Below, one piece after another: positions 39,224 through 48,409 of a DNA stretch of 64,000 nucleotides; positions within the stretch are counted from its first letter, which is position 1; each line of letters starts with the position of its first letter. Origin of the DNA: Streptococcus ilei (lineage in GTDB: Bacteria; Bacillota; Bacilli; Lactobacillales; Streptococcaceae); contig NC_022584.1 in assembly GCF_000479335.1 (NCBI RefSeq), positions 186,001 through 250,000 of the forward strand, in the 5' to 3' direction. Position numbers and translations under genes: made by a program. The notes under the pieces were generated by a model. That model worked only from the letters and a program-made list of their open reading frames with translations, ran no database searches and was not told where the DNA came from.

Positions 39224-39964
39224 TTATAAGCTAGTCGAGTGGACTGGTTGAACTTTCTTATCTGGATAAATGTAATTAATGGCGTTATTCACTGCTGTAG
39301 GAGCTTCGCCTAAGCCGGTTGCAATTAAATCAATTTTCCCATCATAGAAGCAACAATCGCCACAAGCATAGATTCCTTCACGACTGGTCTCCTGTTTGCG
39401 ATTCACGAGGATTTTATGACGTTGGAGATCCAAGCCCCATTCTTTTAATTTGCCGACTGACGATTTGAAGCCGTAGTTGACAAAGAGTTCATCGATAGGG
39501 ACTAATTGGGTTTCATCTGATTTGACCTTGGTGATTTCCAGGTGGCTGGCACGGCCATTTTCTCCGATTAAGCGACTAGGAACATGATTACAAGGATTTT
39601 TCTTATAAGCTAGTCGAGTGGACTGGTTGAACTTTCTTATCTGGATAAATGTAATTAATGGCGTTATTCACTGCTGTAGGAGCTTCGCCTAAGCCGGTTG
39701 CAATTAAATCAATTTTCCCATCATAGAAGCAACAATCGCCACAAGCATAGATTCCTTCACGACTGGTCTCCTGTTTGCGATTCACGAGGATTTTATGACG
39801 TTGGAGATCCAAGCCCCATTCTTTTAATTTGCCGACTGACGATTTGAAGCCGTAGTTGACAAAGAGTTCATCGATAGGGACTAATTGGGTTTCATCTGAT
39901 TTGACCTTGGTGATTTCCAGGTGGCTGGCACGGCCATTTTCTCCGATTAAGCGACTAGGAACAT
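39204..39964. repeat. 379-bp direct tandem duplication covering the 3' end of the reductase gene
   Basis: Bases 39204-39582 and 39583-39961 are the same sequence with a 379-bp offset. They are identical by eye except for two adjacent bases just inside the left end (CA against AC at 39211/39590). The trinucleotide CAT stands at both ends and at the junction (39204, 39583, 39962), which fits a slippage or unequal event at a 3-bp match. The near identity shows it is recent, unless it is an assembly artefact. Confidence 0.93.
39224..39582 (-). pseudogene. Duplicated C-terminal fragment of the ferredoxin-NADP reductase gene
   Basis: This fragment repeats the last 119 codons of the reductase gene, including the stop codon. 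It has no start region or promoter of its own; the longest ATG-started piece has only 69 codons (39224-39433). It lies between the intact gene and its original terminator, so it is probably transcribed as a 3' untranslated extension of the reductase mRNA. Confidence 0.9.
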
Positions 39965-40571
39965 AAGGAGTTTGAATAGAGACAGAAGAAGCCTTTAATT
40001 CCTCAACGCTATGTTCGAGAGCTCGGAAATTATCACGACGATGGACCAGAGTTGTCGGTGCGATTTTTTCAAAGGCCAGGGCCCAATCGACTGCTGAATC
40101 TCCTCCACCTAGAATAGCAACTTGTTTGCCAGTATATTGTTGGATATTTGAAACATGGTAGTGGACGTTCTCAAATTCTTCAGCTCCATCCACTTCTAAT
40201 GGACGTGGTTTGAAGGCACCACCGCCCATAGCAATAATGACAGCACGACTGAAATGTTGGTCTTTATTGGTTTCAATTAGGAAGTGATCCTCGTTTTTAT
40301 GAATATCCAAAACAGTTTCATTCAAACAAATTTCAGTCTCGAATGTGTTTAATTGATTGATCAACCGTTTGGACAATTCTTCCCCTGTTAGGTTGGTAAA
40401 ACCAGGGACATCCAAAATTGTCTTTTCAGGATAGAGAATAGCAGGTTGACCACCTAGTTGAGGGAGGGAATCAATCAATTTTACTTTTACTTGACGCAGA
40501 TGGCCATAGAAGGCAGCAAAGAGCCCTACAGGGCCACCGCCGATAATGGTAATGTCATAGATTTCAGACAT
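39603..40571 (-). CDS. Ferredoxin/flavodoxin-NADP(+) reductase (YumC/TrxB-like)
   Basis: A 322-residue flavoprotein with an FAD-binding GGGPVG at 11-16, the NADP-binding GGGDSA at 155-160 and the C-terminal GIYACGDCCFYDGK that contacts the flavin. It lacks the CxxC redox pair of thioredoxin reductase, which fits the ferredoxin-NADP reductase type 2 group (YumC). A likely extended -10 (TGATACAAT on the minus strand, near 40606-40614) precedes the start. The gene is complete; its C-terminal part is repeated downstream. Confidence 0.9.
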   Translation of the reverse strand: MSEIYDITIIGGGPVGLFAAFYGHLRQVKVKLIDSLPQLGGQPAILYPEKTILDVPGFTNLTGEELSKRLINQLNTFETEICLNETVLDIHKNEDHFLIETNKDQHFSRAVIIAMGGGAFKPRPLEVDGAEEFENVHYHVSNIQQYTGKQVAILGGGDSAVDWALAFEKIAPTTLVHRRDNFRALEHSVEELKASSVSIQTPYVPSRLIGENGRASHLEITKVKSDETQLVPIDELFVNYGFKSSVGKLKEWGLDLQRHKILVNRKQETSREGIYACGDCCFYDGKIDLIATGLGEAPTAVNNAINYIYPDKKVQPVHSTSL

Positions 40572-40708
40572 GATATCTCCTTTGTGATGTGTAACTAATC
40601 CTATTGTATCATAATTCGGAGTTAAATAGAAAGTGGAGGATAATACAAGAATTAAAAAGGATGAATCAAGGGATTAAGATATATTTTTTAAAAATAATGT
40701 TCGGTTTA

Positions 40709-40737
40709 TTTACAAGTGTTCGATATTCTGATAGAAT
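40709..40737 (+). promoter_or_regulatory. Promoter of the aquaporin gene
   Basis: TTTACA (40709-40714) and TAGAAT (40732-40737), 17 bp apart, with a TG in the extended -10 position. AAGGAG at 40759-40764 precedes the start. Confidence 0.75.
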
Positions 40738-40775
40738 AAATTATTATTATTTTTTTATAAGGAGATTATTCAAAA

Positions 40776-41645
40776 ATGCAATTTGATTTTTGGGTTAAAG
40801 TTGCGACCGAATTTATTGCAACAGCTTTATTGATTATTTTAGGAAATGGTGCCGTTGCAAACGTTGAATTGAAGGGTACCAAAGGGCATCAAAGTGGATG
40901 GCTCGTGATTGCAATCGGGTACGGAATTGGTGTTATGATGCCAGCCTTGATGTTTGGTAACGTTTCTGGTAACCATATCAACCCTGCCTTTACGATTGGT
41001 CTTGCAGTTAGCGGACTCTTCCCTTGGGAAAATGTTTTATACTACATCGTTGCTCAAATTCTCGGAGCTATGTTTGGACAATTGGTTGTCGTTGCGACTC
41101 ACCGTCCATATTACCTCCAAACTGAAAATCCAAACAATATCTTGGGAACATTCTCAACGATTTCTAGCTTGGATAAAGGAACTCCAGAATCACGTAAAGC
41201 AGCAACCATCAATGGTTTCGTCAATGAATTTGCTGGATCATTCGTCCTTTTCTTCGGTGCACTTGCCTTGACAAAACACTTCTTCGGTGCAGAGGTTGCT
41301 TCTCTAGCTCAAAGAGCTGCGACTGAGCAGGGAGGTATTTTTGATGCTTCTTCAACAGCTGCAAAATTGGCTTTGTCACAAGCACATGCTCCTGGTCTAG
41401 GAGTTGCTCACTTGGCACTTGGATTCCTCGTTATGGCTTTGGTGACATCACTTGGTGGTCCTACAGGACCTGGTTTGAACCCTGCACGTGACCTTGGTCC
41501 TCGTTTGGTTCACGCCTTCCTTCCAAAATCTGTTTTAGGTGAACACAAGGGAGATTCAAAATGGTGGTACGCTTGGGTACCAGTTGTAGCACCAATCTTG
41601 GCTGCAATCGTTGCCATTGCCCTCTTTAGCTTCCTTTATTTGTAA
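40776..41645 (+). CDS. Aquaglyceroporin / MIP family channel
   Basis: A 289-residue channel with six membrane helices and the two MIP half-helix motifs: N69-P70-A71 (HINPAFT) and N235-P236-A237 (LNPARDLGPR). It belongs with lactic-acid-bacterial Gla-type aquaglyceroporins, which pass water, glycerol and in some streptococci peroxide. A long loop between helices 4 and 5 (KHFFGAEVASLAQRAATEQG onward) is larger than in E. coli GlpF. It stands alone between its own promoter and terminator; no glycerol kinase gene is adjacent. Confidence 0.92.
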   Translation: MQFDFWVKVATEFIATALLIILGNGAVANVELKGTKGHQSGWLVIAIGYGIGVMMPALMFGNVSGNHINPAFTIGLAVSGLFPWENVLYYIVAQILGAMFGQLVVVATHRPYYLQTENPNNILGTFSTISSLDKGTPESRKAATINGFVNEFAGSFVLFFGALALTKHFFGAEVASLAQRAATEQGGIFDASSTAAKLALSQAHAPGLGVAHLALGFLVMALVTSLGGPTGPGLNPARDLGPRLVHAFLPKSVLGEHKGDSKWWYAWVPVVAPILAAIVAIALFSFLYL

Positions 41646-41651
41646 GACCAG

Positions 41652-41685
41652 AACACTTTTCGTAGATATTACGGAAAGTGTTTTT
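41652..41685 (+). terminator. Terminator after the aquaporin gene
   Basis: AACACTTTTCGT pairs with ACGGAAAGTGTT (one mismatch) around an 8-nt loop, followed by T. Confidence 0.88.
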
Positions 41686-41724
41686 ATCTTTTGTTGAGTA
41701 AACGGTTTTTATAAAAGGAGTAGG

Positions 41725-42036
41725 ATGAAAGAAAAGAATTTAATAGAAGATAATAGAAGAGCTGATCATTTTAGTTTTCTATATTATTTGCATGAGAAGA
41801 AAGTGTTTCATTCGGAGTCACTTGCTGCTCTTTGTCAGTATCTAGTAGCTTTGGAATCAGTCAGCATCGAGCAACTAAGAGACTTGCGTTGGATTGAAAA
41901 TCAAATCTTGCGCCATCTGGTCTATCATTTTGATGAGAATGATCTAAGTAAAATTAGCAATCTCCCAATGAATTATTGGGAGGAATTAGAAGCATTCGAA
42001 CAAGTAATATCAAACCTTTATGATCGTTATGAATGA
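41725..42036 (+). CDS. Hypothetical protein, helical, 103 residues
   Basis: I do not recognise the family with confidence. The product is acidic and mostly helical, without signal peptide, membrane helix or cysteine pair. Visible features are an aromatic cluster (HFSFLYYLHEKK) and a tryptophan-containing C-terminal part (NYWEELEAFEQVISNLY). A GGAG ribosome-binding site precedes the ATG. It lies between the aquaporin terminator and the rpsU promoter, so it is monocistronic. Confidence 0.7.
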   Translation: MKEKNLIEDNRRADHFSFLYYLHEKKVFHSESLAALCQYLVALESVSIEQLRDLRWIENQILRHLVYHFDENDLSKISNLPMNYWEELEAFEQVISNLYDRYE

Positions 42037-42119
42037 AAGGAATTCAAAAAGAATGAATCCTCAAACAGATTGGATAAAGGTTTAGAGAGTTGCCAGAGAT
42101 GAATTCCTTTAACTTTTTC

Positions 42120-42148
42120 TTGACAATCTTTAGAATTCCGTGTAGAAT
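42120..42148 (+). promoter_or_regulatory. Promoter of rpsU
   Basis: TTGACA (42120-42125) and TAGAAT (42143-42148) with a 17-bp spacer: a strong SigA promoter, as expected for a ribosomal protein gene. Confidence 0.85.
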
Positions 42149-42182
42149 AGAATAGATCTTGAACTTGAAGGGAGTGAAAAAC

Positions 42183-42359
42183 ATGTCAAAAACAGTAGTA
42201 CGTAAGAATGAATCTCTTGACGATGCTCTTCGTCGTTTCAAACGCGCGGTTACTAAAGCTGGTACTCTTCAAGAAACACGCAAACGTGAATTCTATGAAA
42301 AACCTTCTGTAAAACGTAAACGTAAATCAGAAGCAGCTCGTAAACGTAAAAAATTCTAA
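42183..42359 (+). CDS. rpsU: 30S ribosomal protein S21
   Basis: The 58-residue S21 protein: [20 protein letters not shown] at the start and a very basic C-terminus ([19 protein letters not shown]). The open frame runs eight codons further upstream, but ATG 42183 has an AAGGGAG site and gives the normal family N-terminus. It lies upstream of dnaG-rpoD, as in the classic macromolecular-synthesis operon, but mscL on the other strand separates them here. Confidence 0.97.
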
Positions 42360-42370
42360 TTGAAGACAAG

Positions 42371-42392
42371 AACAGACCTCGGTCTGTTTTTT
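42371..42392 (+). terminator. Terminator after rpsU
   Basis: AACAGAC/GTCTGTT with a 4-nt loop and a T run. Confidence 0.9.
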
Positions 42393-42415
42393 GTTTCTCT
42401 AGAAAAATCGAAGAC

Positions 42416-42455
42416 AAAAAAACCGACCTTCAAATTAGAAGATCGGGTCTTTTTA
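42416..42455 (-). terminator. Terminator of mscL (minus strand)
   Basis: On the minus strand, a stem of ACCCGATCTTC with GAAGGTCGGT and a 6-nt loop ends in TTTTTTTG, just after the mscL stop. Confidence 0.85.
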
Positions 42456-42460
42456 TCTGA

Positions 42461-42841
42461 TTATTTGTTTGCAAGCAAGTCGCGGATCTCAGCAAGCAAC
42501 TCTTCTTGAGTAGGACCAGCAACTTCTTCTTCAGCAGCTTCTTCCTTTTTACCAAGGTTTTGAGCTTTTTCAGCGGCTTTCACTACGAAGAAAAGAACAG
42601 TACCGATAACAAGGAAGTTGATAACAGCGCTCAAGAAGCTACCGTATGCAACACCGTTCCATGTCAATTCAGCAATATTTTTAACATGAGCAGCTTCCAA
42701 AGCTGGGTTCAAAATAAGTGGAGTGATGATATCGTTCACAAATGATGTTACGATAGCTCCAAATGCAGCCCCGATGATAACTGCAACAGCAAGGTCAACA
42801 ACGTTCCCACGAAGGAGAAAAGCTTTCAATTCTTTTAACAT
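42461..42841 (-). CDS. mscL: Large-conductance mechanosensitive channel MscL
   Basis: A 126-residue homopentameric channel that releases solutes on hypo-osmotic shock. The N-terminal amphipathic helix and first membrane helix (FLLRGNVVDLAVAVIIGAAF, 8-27) are diagnostic. The second membrane helix spans about 68-88. A cytoplasmic helix ends in GPTQEELLAEIRDLL. Confidence 0.97.
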   Translation of the reverse strand: MLKELKAFLLRGNVVDLAVAVIIGAAFGAIVTSFVNDIITPLILNPALEAAHVKNIAELTWNGVAYGSFLSAVINFLVIGTVLFFVVKAAEKAQNLGKKEEAAEEEVAGPTQEELLAEIRDLLANK

Positions 42842-43081
42842 ATCCTAAATATGTCCTTTCATAATAAATTTTTTACAGACCATAGTATAACCAAAAAGTT
42901 TGTTGAATTCAATATTTATGCTCAAATTTTTAGAAAAAGTTGATTTAAGCAAACTGTTGATTTTAGAAACTATGGAAAGATGTGGAAAAATAGGGTGAAA
43001 ATCAATCTGAATGATTTACAATTGACAAAAATTAGTTTAAAATAGTTAATGATATTCTATGGTAAAATGGAGGCACTGTTT

Positions 43082-44869
43082 ATGGTTGACAAACAACTGA
43101 TTTCAGAAATTAAAAACAGTGTGAATATTGTAGATGTAATCGGAGAAGTTGTTCAATTGACAAAGGCAGGACGAAACTTTTTAGGTCTCTGCCCTTTTCA
43201 TGGTGAAAAGACGCCTTCTTTTAATGTCGTCGAGGATAAACAGTTCTATCATTGTTTTGGTTGTGGCAAATCAGGCGATGTTTTTAAGTTTATCGAAGAC
43301 TATCGTGGCGTCTCCTTCATGGAAGCTGTTCAAATTGTTGGAGATCAGGTAGGCATTCAGGTGCAAGCTCTTGCTCCCTCTCAGTCCAGGGGACAACAAA
43401 CAGATGGGAAACAACCCTTTTATGAGATTCATCAAGAGGCTGCCAAATTCTATCATGCGATCCTGATGACGACAAAGATGGGAGAGGATGCTCGGCAATA
43501 CCTTTACGATCGAGGGCTTGATGATGAGGTGCTTCGGCATTTTCAAATAGGCCTAGCACCAGCAGAAGGGAATTATCTGTATCAGAGTGTTTCTGGAAAG
43601 TTTTCAGAAAACATTATGGCCGAGTCGGGTCTCTTTCATATTAGTGATATGGGAACTATGTATGATGCTTTTCAAGATCGCATTATGTTTCCCTTATCGG
43701 ACGATACTGGTCGAGTTATTGCTTTTTCTGGTCGACTTTGGCGTGACCAAGCCGAAGGGACCAAGCCTCAGGGGAAATATAAGAACAGCCGTAGTACGCT
43801 CCTTTTTAACAAGAGTTATGAGTTGTACCATTTGGATAAGGCCAAGCAGGTCGCTAAGAAGAACCATGAACTTTACCTGATGGAAGGATTCATGGATGTC
43901 ATTGCAGCCTACCGGGCTGGGATTGAGAATGCGGTTGCTTCCATGGGGACAGCTCTGACCCGTGAACATGTAGCCCATCTCAGCAAATTTACCAAAAAGG
44001 TTATCTTGGCCTATGATGGAGATAAAGCGGGAAGGTTAGCGACAGCAAAAGCTTTAGAGGTTCTGGAAAAACAGGAAGTAGAGGTTGTCCAGATTCCTGA
44101 TCAGATGGACCCTGATGAGTATCTCAAAAAGAATTCACCGCAAGCTTTAGCAGACTTATTGGAAAAAACGCGTCTTAGCCGCGTAGAATTTCTTATGGAT
44201 TATTGGAAGCCAGACAATATTGAAAATTTGCAGGCGCAGATTGAATTTGTTGAAAAAATGGCTCCTTTAATTGCTCAGACGCCATCTGTAACGGCACAAA
44301 ATACCTACATTTATAAATTAGCCGACCTCTTGGTTGATTTTGATTATTTGCAGGTGGAACAAACGGTTAATGCTAGTCGTCTTCAGATGCGTAGTCAGCG
44401 TCAAGATCAAGGTCCAATCCAGACACAAGCTCCAGTTGCTAGTCCAACTGTTGTACAGAAGCAGTTGCCTCGCCTGGTTCGGGCTGAGAATCATCTTCTC
44501 CATCGGATGAACGCTTTTCCTTATGTTTTGAATGAATATCGTCTTCGGACAGATTTTTCATTTGATACCCCTGCCTTGCAAACCTTGTACCAACTTCTTT
44601 GCCAAAATGGAGAAGTGACATCGCAGGATTTGTCCGAGCAGACAGAGGAAGTCCAACGAGCCTGGTATCTGATGTTAGAAGAAAATTTACCGGATGAAAT
44701 AGCGGAGAATGAGCTGGAAGAAGTGGAAGAAACGAGAAATCGTGAGCTTCTCCGTAAAGAAAGTCAACAAATAGGGAAAAAAGTCCGAGAAGCCTCTCAC
44801 AGTGGAGATGCGGATCAGGCTTTATTGGAACTCGAGCGACTAATCGCTCAAAAAAGAAGAATGGAGTAG
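43082..44869 (+). CDS. dnaG: DNA primase DnaG
   Basis: DnaG makes RNA primers at the replication fork. The zinc-binding domain has C37-x2-H40 and C58-x2-C61 (CPFH and CFGC). The TOPRIM domain carries E268 (LMEGFMDV) and D312/D314 (AYDGDKAG). A C-terminal helicase-binding domain follows. The open frame starts 11 codons upstream, but ATG 43082 ([10 protein letters not shown]) has TGGAGG at 8 nt. It ends 2 bp before rpoD. A TTGACA lies at 43022-43027, though its -10 box is unclear. Confidence 0.96.
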   Translation: MVDKQLISEIKNSVNIVDVIGEVVQLTKAGRNFLGLCPFHGEKTPSFNVVEDKQFYHCFGCGKSGDVFKFIEDYRGVSFMEAVQIVGDQVGIQVQALAPSQSRGQQTDGKQPFYEIHQEAAKFYHAILMTTKMGEDARQYLYDRGLDDEVLRHFQIGLAPAEGNYLYQSVSGKFSENIMAESGLFHISDMGTMYDAFQDRIMFPLSDDTGRVIAFSGRLWRDQAEGTKPQGKYKNSRSTLLFNKSYELYHLDKAKQVAKKNHELYLMEGFMDVIAAYRAGIENAVASMGTALTREHVAHLSKFTKKVILAYDGDKAGRLATAKALEVLEKQEVEVVQIPDQMDPDEYLKKNSPQALADLLEKTRLSRVEFLMDYWKPDNIENLQAQIEFVEKMAPLIAQTPSVTAQNTYIYKLADLLVDFDYLQVEQTVNASRLQMRSQRQDQGPIQTQAPVASPTVVQKQLPRLVRAENHLLHRMNAFPYVLNEYRLRTDFSFDTPALQTLYQLLCQNGEVTSQDLSEQTEEVQRAWYLMLEENLPDEIAENELEEVEETRNRELLRKESQQIGKKVREASHSGDADQALLELERLIAQKRRME

Positions 44870-44871
44870 GA

Positions 44872-45984
44872 ATGGCGAAAGAACAAAAAGATATCACAAC
44901 TTTAGATGTCCAAATTGCAGAGTTTATTCGTAGTCATAAGAAAAGTGGTACTGCAACAGATGATGAAATCAATGATCAATTGGTCATTCCTTTTGCTTTG
45001 GATGCCGATGGAATTGATGATTTGTTGCAACGGATTCAAGATGCTGGGATTTCAATCACGGATAAAGAAGGAAATCCAAGTGCGCGTGTCCTGAACAACG
45101 AAGAAGAAGAACCAGAGTTGACGGATGAGGAATTGCTTGGAAGCAACTCTGCTAAGGTCAATGACCCAGTACGGATGTACTTGAAGGAAATTGGGGTCGT
45201 TCCTCTTTTGACCAATGAAGAAGAACAAGAATTGGCCATCTTGGTGGAACAAGGGGACTTGGAAGCTAAGCAACGTTTGGCAGAAGCCAACCTTCGTTTG
45301 GTTGTTTCTATTGCGAAACGCTATGTTGGTCGTGGGATGCAATTCTTGGATTTGATCCAAGAAGGAAACATGGGCTTGATGAAGGCCGTTGATAAGTTTG
45401 ACTATACCAAAGGATTCAAGTTTTCTACTTATGCGACTTGGTGGATTCGTCAGGCTATCACCCGTGCCATTGCAGACCAGGCTCGTACCATTCGTATTCC
45501 TGTCCACATGGTAGAAACTATTAACAAGTTGGTTCGTGAACAACGCAACCTCTTGCAAGAATTGGGACAAGATCCTACACCAGAACAAATTGCTGAACGC
45601 ATGGATATGACTCCTGATAAGGTGCGCGAAATCTTGAAGATTGCTCAAGAGCCTGTTTCTTTAGAAACGCCAATCGGGGAAGAGGACGATAGCCATTTGG
45701 GAGATTTTATCGAAGACGAAGTGATTGAAAATCCAGTGGATTACACCACTCGTGTGGTACTACGCGAACAATTGGATGAAGTCCTTGATACTCTTACCGA
45801 CCGGGAAGAAAATGTCCTTCGTTTGCGTTTTGGTTTGGATGACGGTAAAATGCGAACCTTGGAAGATGTGGGGAAAGTTTTTAACGTGACCCGTGAACGG
45901 ATCCGTCAGATTGAAGCCAAAGCCCTCCGCAAACTGCGCCACCCAAGCAGAAGCAAACCATTGCGTGATTTTATAGAGGATTAA
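44872..45984 (+). CDS. rpoD: Primary sigma factor RpoD (SigA)
   Basis: The 370-residue housekeeping sigma factor. It has a short region 1.1, region 2 with [20 protein letters not shown] and [10 protein letters not shown] (core binding and -10 recognition), region 3, and region 4.2 with [18 protein letters not shown]. The many TTGACA-17-TATAAT-like promoters in this window suit it. The gene is immediately followed by an unusual tandem hairpin array whose first hairpin shares bases with the stop codon. Confidence 0.98.
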   Translation: MAKEQKDITTLDVQIAEFIRSHKKSGTATDDEINDQLVIPFALDADGIDDLLQRIQDAGISITDKEGNPSARVLNNEEEEPELTDEELLGSNSAKVNDPVRMYLKEIGVVPLLTNEEEQELAILVEQGDLEAKQRLAEANLRLVVSIAKRYVGRGMQFLDLIQEGNMGLMKAVDKFDYTKGFKFSTYATWWIRQAITRAIADQARTIRIPVHMVETINKLVREQRNLLQELGQDPTPEQIAERMDMTPDKVREILKIAQEPVSLETPIGEEDDSHLGDFIEDEVIENPVDYTTRVVLREQLDEVLDTLTDREENVLRLRFGLDDGKMRTLEDVGKVFNVTRERIRQIEAKALRKLRHPSRSKPLRDFIED

Positions 45985-46256
45985 AAAGGTCCGGGGGACC
46001 TTTTTAACCCGAGCCGAGAAACTCGGAAGCGAGGAAGATCCGGGGGACCTTTTTAACGGTCGCCTAGAAATAAAAAAGCGACCCAGGTCCGGGGGACCTT
46101 TTTAACCCGAGCCGAGAAACTCGGAAGCGAGGAAGATCCGGGGGACCTTTTTAACGGTCGCCTAGAAATAAAAAAGCGACCCAGGTCCGGGGGACCTTTT
46201 TAACCCGAGCCGAGAGATTCGGGAGCGAGGAAGGTCCGGGCGGTCTTTTATAGAGT
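45983..46256 (+). repeat. 98-bp tandem array of terminator-like hairpins after rpoD
   Basis: The unit starts at 45988, 46086 and 46184 with an exact 98-bp period: two full copies and a shorter, changed third. Each full unit holds four hairpins: AAAAAGGTCC/GGACCTTTTT (a terminator), CCGAG/CTCGG, a weaker GATCC/GGACC followed by TTTTT, and GGTCGC/GCGACC with a 14-nt A-rich loop. In all there are five terminator-like stems in about 220 bp, in GC-rich DNA unlike the neighbourhood. This fills the 345-bp gap before the DUF59 gene. Confidence 0.93.
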
Positions 46257-46329
46257 TTCCTTAATATTTGGGTTTCCGTAAAAAAAGAAATTCTTCATAG
46301 GGATGAACCCAACGAAGAAGGAGTAAAGA

Positions 46330-46659
46330 ATGAGTTATACGACAGAAGAAATCGAACAAATTAAAAACCGTATTCTTGAAAATCTAGAGCAGGTCATCGA
46401 TCCTGAATTAGGGATTGATATTGTCAACCTTGGTTTAGTCTACGAAATTCGGTTTGATGGTGAAACTGGTGAAACAGAAATCGATATGACCCTAACCACT
46501 ATGGGGTGTCCATTGGCAGACTTGCTGACGGATCAGATTTATGATGCCTTAACAGGAATGGAAGAAGTGACCAAGGTCGATGTAAAATTGGTCTGGTATC
46601 CAGCTTGGACGGTTGAAAAGATGAGCCGCTATGCGCGGATTGCATTGGGAATTAAATAA
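46330..46659 (+). CDS. DUF59/MIP18 family iron-sulfur assembly factor (SufT/PaaD-like)
   Basis: A 109-residue protein of the MIP18/DUF59 family: VIDPELGIDIVNLGLVYEI is the signature and MTLTTMGCPLADLL carries the conserved cysteine. The family helps to insert or mature Fe-S clusters. It is commonly found behind rpoD in streptococci. The ribosome-binding site is AAGGAG; the repeat array separates it from rpoD, so its expression may depend on readthrough or on its own weak promoter. Confidence 0.9.
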   Translation: MSYTTEEIEQIKNRILENLEQVIDPELGIDIVNLGLVYEIRFDGETGETEIDMTLTTMGCPLADLLTDQIYDALTGMEEVTKVDVKLVWYPAWTVEKMSRYARIALGIK

Positions 46660-46668
46660 AATTGATTT

Positions 46669-46697
46669 AAAGGAGGGACAGATGTTCCTCTTTTTTT
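46669..46697 (+). terminator. Terminator after the DUF59 gene
   Basis: GAGGGAC/GTTCCTC (one U-G pair) with a 4-nt loop, followed by seven T. Confidence 0.85.
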
Positions 46698-46756
46698 ATG
46701 AAGATGGTTTGGATGTCAAATAGTACGAACATTCTACCTTCTTTTCCGATTATATC

Positions 46757-46785
46757 TTGCAATCACTTCTTAGTAAGGTTATAAT
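46757..46785 (+). promoter_or_regulatory. Promoter of the two-gene ABC transporter operon
   Basis: TTGCAA (46757-46762) and TATAAT (46780-46785) with 17 bp between them; AAGGAG follows before the start at 46815. Confidence 0.8.
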
Positions 46786-46814
46786 AGAATCATTATTAAA
46801 TTAAGGAGAAGATT

Positions 46815-47522
46815 ATGAATCAGTACCCTTTGGTCTACTTAGACCATGTTCAAAAAGTGTATGGTAAACATATTGCCTTAGGTGATGTGAGTGTCAATAT
46901 TCAACCGGGTCGTATCATTGGTTTGTTAGGACCAAACGGAAGTGGGAAAACTACCATTATTAAATTAGTGAATGGGCTTTTGCAACCAACTTCTGGTAAT
47001 GTCTACATCCATGGCCAAGTACCGTCTGCAAAAACCAAACAGGTCGTTTCTTATTTACCAGATACAACTTATTTGGATGAAAATATGAAGATTTCAGAAA
47101 CAATCCGTTTCTTCCAAGACTTCTATAAGGATTTCAATGCTCAACGTGCTTATCAATTGTTGAATGATTTACATTTGCACCCAGAGCAAAAATTGAAACA
47201 ACTCTCTAAAGGGAATAAGGAAAAAGTTCAATTAATTTTGGTCATGAGCCGTGAAGCGGATTTGTACATTCTGGATGAACCAATTGGGGGAGTAGACCCT
47301 GCTGCGCGTGATTACATTCTTAGAACCATCATTCAAAATCGTCGTCCAAACTCATCTGTATTGATTTCAACCCACTTGATTGCGGACGTTGAACAAGTCT
47401 TGGATGAAGCGCTCTTTATCAATCAAGGTCGTATTCTGTTGCATGAAAACACAACTGTTCTTCGCAACCAATACGGTAAATCGATTGATGAGATCTTCCG
47501 TGAACAATTTAGAATGTATTAG
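46815..47522 (+). CDS. ABC transporter ATP-binding protein
   Basis: A 235-residue ATPase with Walker A GPNGSGKT (about 39-46), an ABC signature LSKGNKEKVQ that is divergent but typical of YtrB/EcsA-like subfamilies, and Walker B YILDEPIGGVD. It powers the permease encoded 9 bp downstream. The pair resembles YtrBC-type exporters of unknown substrate. The GntR regulator often found with them is absent. Confidence 0.88.
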   Translation: MNQYPLVYLDHVQKVYGKHIALGDVSVNIQPGRIIGLLGPNGSGKTTIIKLVNGLLQPTSGNVYIHGQVPSAKTKQVVSYLPDTTYLDENMKISETIRFFQDFYKDFNAQRAYQLLNDLHLHPEQKLKQLSKGNKEKVQLILVMSREADLYILDEPIGGVDPAARDYILRTIIQNRRPNSSVLISTHLIADVEQVLDEALFINQGRILLHENTTVLRNQYGKSIDEIFREQFRMY

Positions 47523-47531
47523 GAGGTTCTT

Positions 47532-48332
47532 ATGTTTGGGAAATTAATGAAATATGAATTAAAAGCAACCTATAAGTGGTATCTCATTATTTCGGGTGTG
47601 CTTGCTATTCTCTCCATTTTTGCTGGTTTATTAGCTTCTAGTGTTATAACTGGGGCATCAACTTTCACAGAAAACACAGCCTTAACTATTGGGAGTATTG
47701 TTGTTTTGGTCATTTTTGCGGGCTACATTGGCTTGACCTTGACCAACTATATCATTATTATTCGTCGTTTTTACAACAATATTTTTGGTCGTGAAGGTTA
47801 TTTGACCTGGACCTTGCCAACTGGATCTCATACTGTTTTACTTGTAAAAGTAACATCTGCTTTGATTTGGAGTATCTTCTGTTTTATTAGCTTGATTCTT
47901 TCTTTGCTTATTTTCTTAGGAGTGATTGGCCTCGCTCAACAACAGAATATTTTTGATTTACTTGGTCCATTGTTCGAAAAGATTGGGTCATCTCTTATTT
48001 GGCAAAGCTTGCTATTTCAAGTGTTAGCGACTATTTCAGGTATTTTAATGCTCTACTGTGCCATCTCACTGGGTCAGCTCTTCATTAACAGTCGTATCGT
48101 GATGGCCTTCGTCTTTGGATTTATCCTTTGGGTTGTACTAAGTATCATTGGAAGATTGTTCCCTTCTATATCTATTTCAGAACTTTCAAGAACTGCAACT
48201 ATGTCTTCTGATACTCTTAGTGATATCTTAGTTGTTAACTTTATTCCTGCCTATATCTATGAAGTGGTGAAAATTGTAGCGATGTATTTCACGGTACATT
48301 ATGTAACAAAATTCAAACTAAACTTGCAATAA
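47532..48332 (+). CDS. ABC transporter permease
   Basis: A 266-residue membrane protein with six hydrophobic segments (about 17-38, 55-78, 107-132, 158-180, 190-207 and 235-257). The N-terminal MFGKLMKYELKATYKWYL is the usual opening of ABC-2 type permeases that pair with a single ATPase. It follows its ATPase gene by 9 bp with an AGGAGG site. The substrate is unknown. Confidence 0.85.
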   Translation: MFGKLMKYELKATYKWYLIISGVLAILSIFAGLLASSVITGASTFTENTALTIGSIVVLVIFAGYIGLTLTNYIIIIRRFYNNIFGREGYLTWTLPTGSHTVLLVKVTSALIWSIFCFISLILSLLIFLGVIGLAQQQNIFDLLGPLFEKIGSSLIWQSLLFQVLATISGILMLYCAISLGQLFINSRIVMAFVFGFILWVVLSIIGRLFPSISISELSRTATMSSDTLSDILVVNFIPAYIYEVVKIVAMYFTVHYVTKFKLNLQ

Positions 48333-48337
48333 AAGTG

Positions 48338-48366
48338 AAAGAGGGAAGAGATCCCTCTTTTTCTTT
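48338..48366 (+). terminator. Terminator after the ABC transporter operon
   Basis: AAAGAGGGA/TCCCTCTTT with a 5-nt loop and a T-rich tail. Confidence 0.88.
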
Positions 48367-48394
48367 TGCCATTTTATACAAAAAATGATACACT
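48366..48394 (+). promoter_or_regulatory. Promoter of ssrA
   Basis: TTGCCA (48366-48371) and TACACT (48389-48394), 17 bp apart, with TG in the extended -10 position. It begins inside the T tail of the preceding terminator and would start transcripts near 48401, just before the mature 5' end. Confidence 0.7.
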
Positions 48395-48409
48395 TGAGTA
48401 TATCATTTT

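Noticed and set aside
40604..40786. 60-codon plus-strand ORF in front of the aquaporin gene.
   Set aside because: It overlaps both the promoter and the start of the aquaporin gene, lacks a good ribosome-binding site and is compositionally like AT-rich intergenic DNA.
44439..44897. 152-codon minus-strand ORF across the dnaG-rpoD junction.
   Set aside because: Both plus-strand genes are certain, and the ORF has no ribosome-binding site or family likeness.
45052..45648. 198-codon minus-strand ORF opposite rpoD.
   Set aside because: It is antisense to a highly conserved gene, with no ribosome-binding site and no recognisable motif.
45983..46256. The 98-bp repeats after rpoD considered as a CRISPR array.
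   Set aside because: The units are direct tandem copies with no unique spacers and no cas genes in the window.
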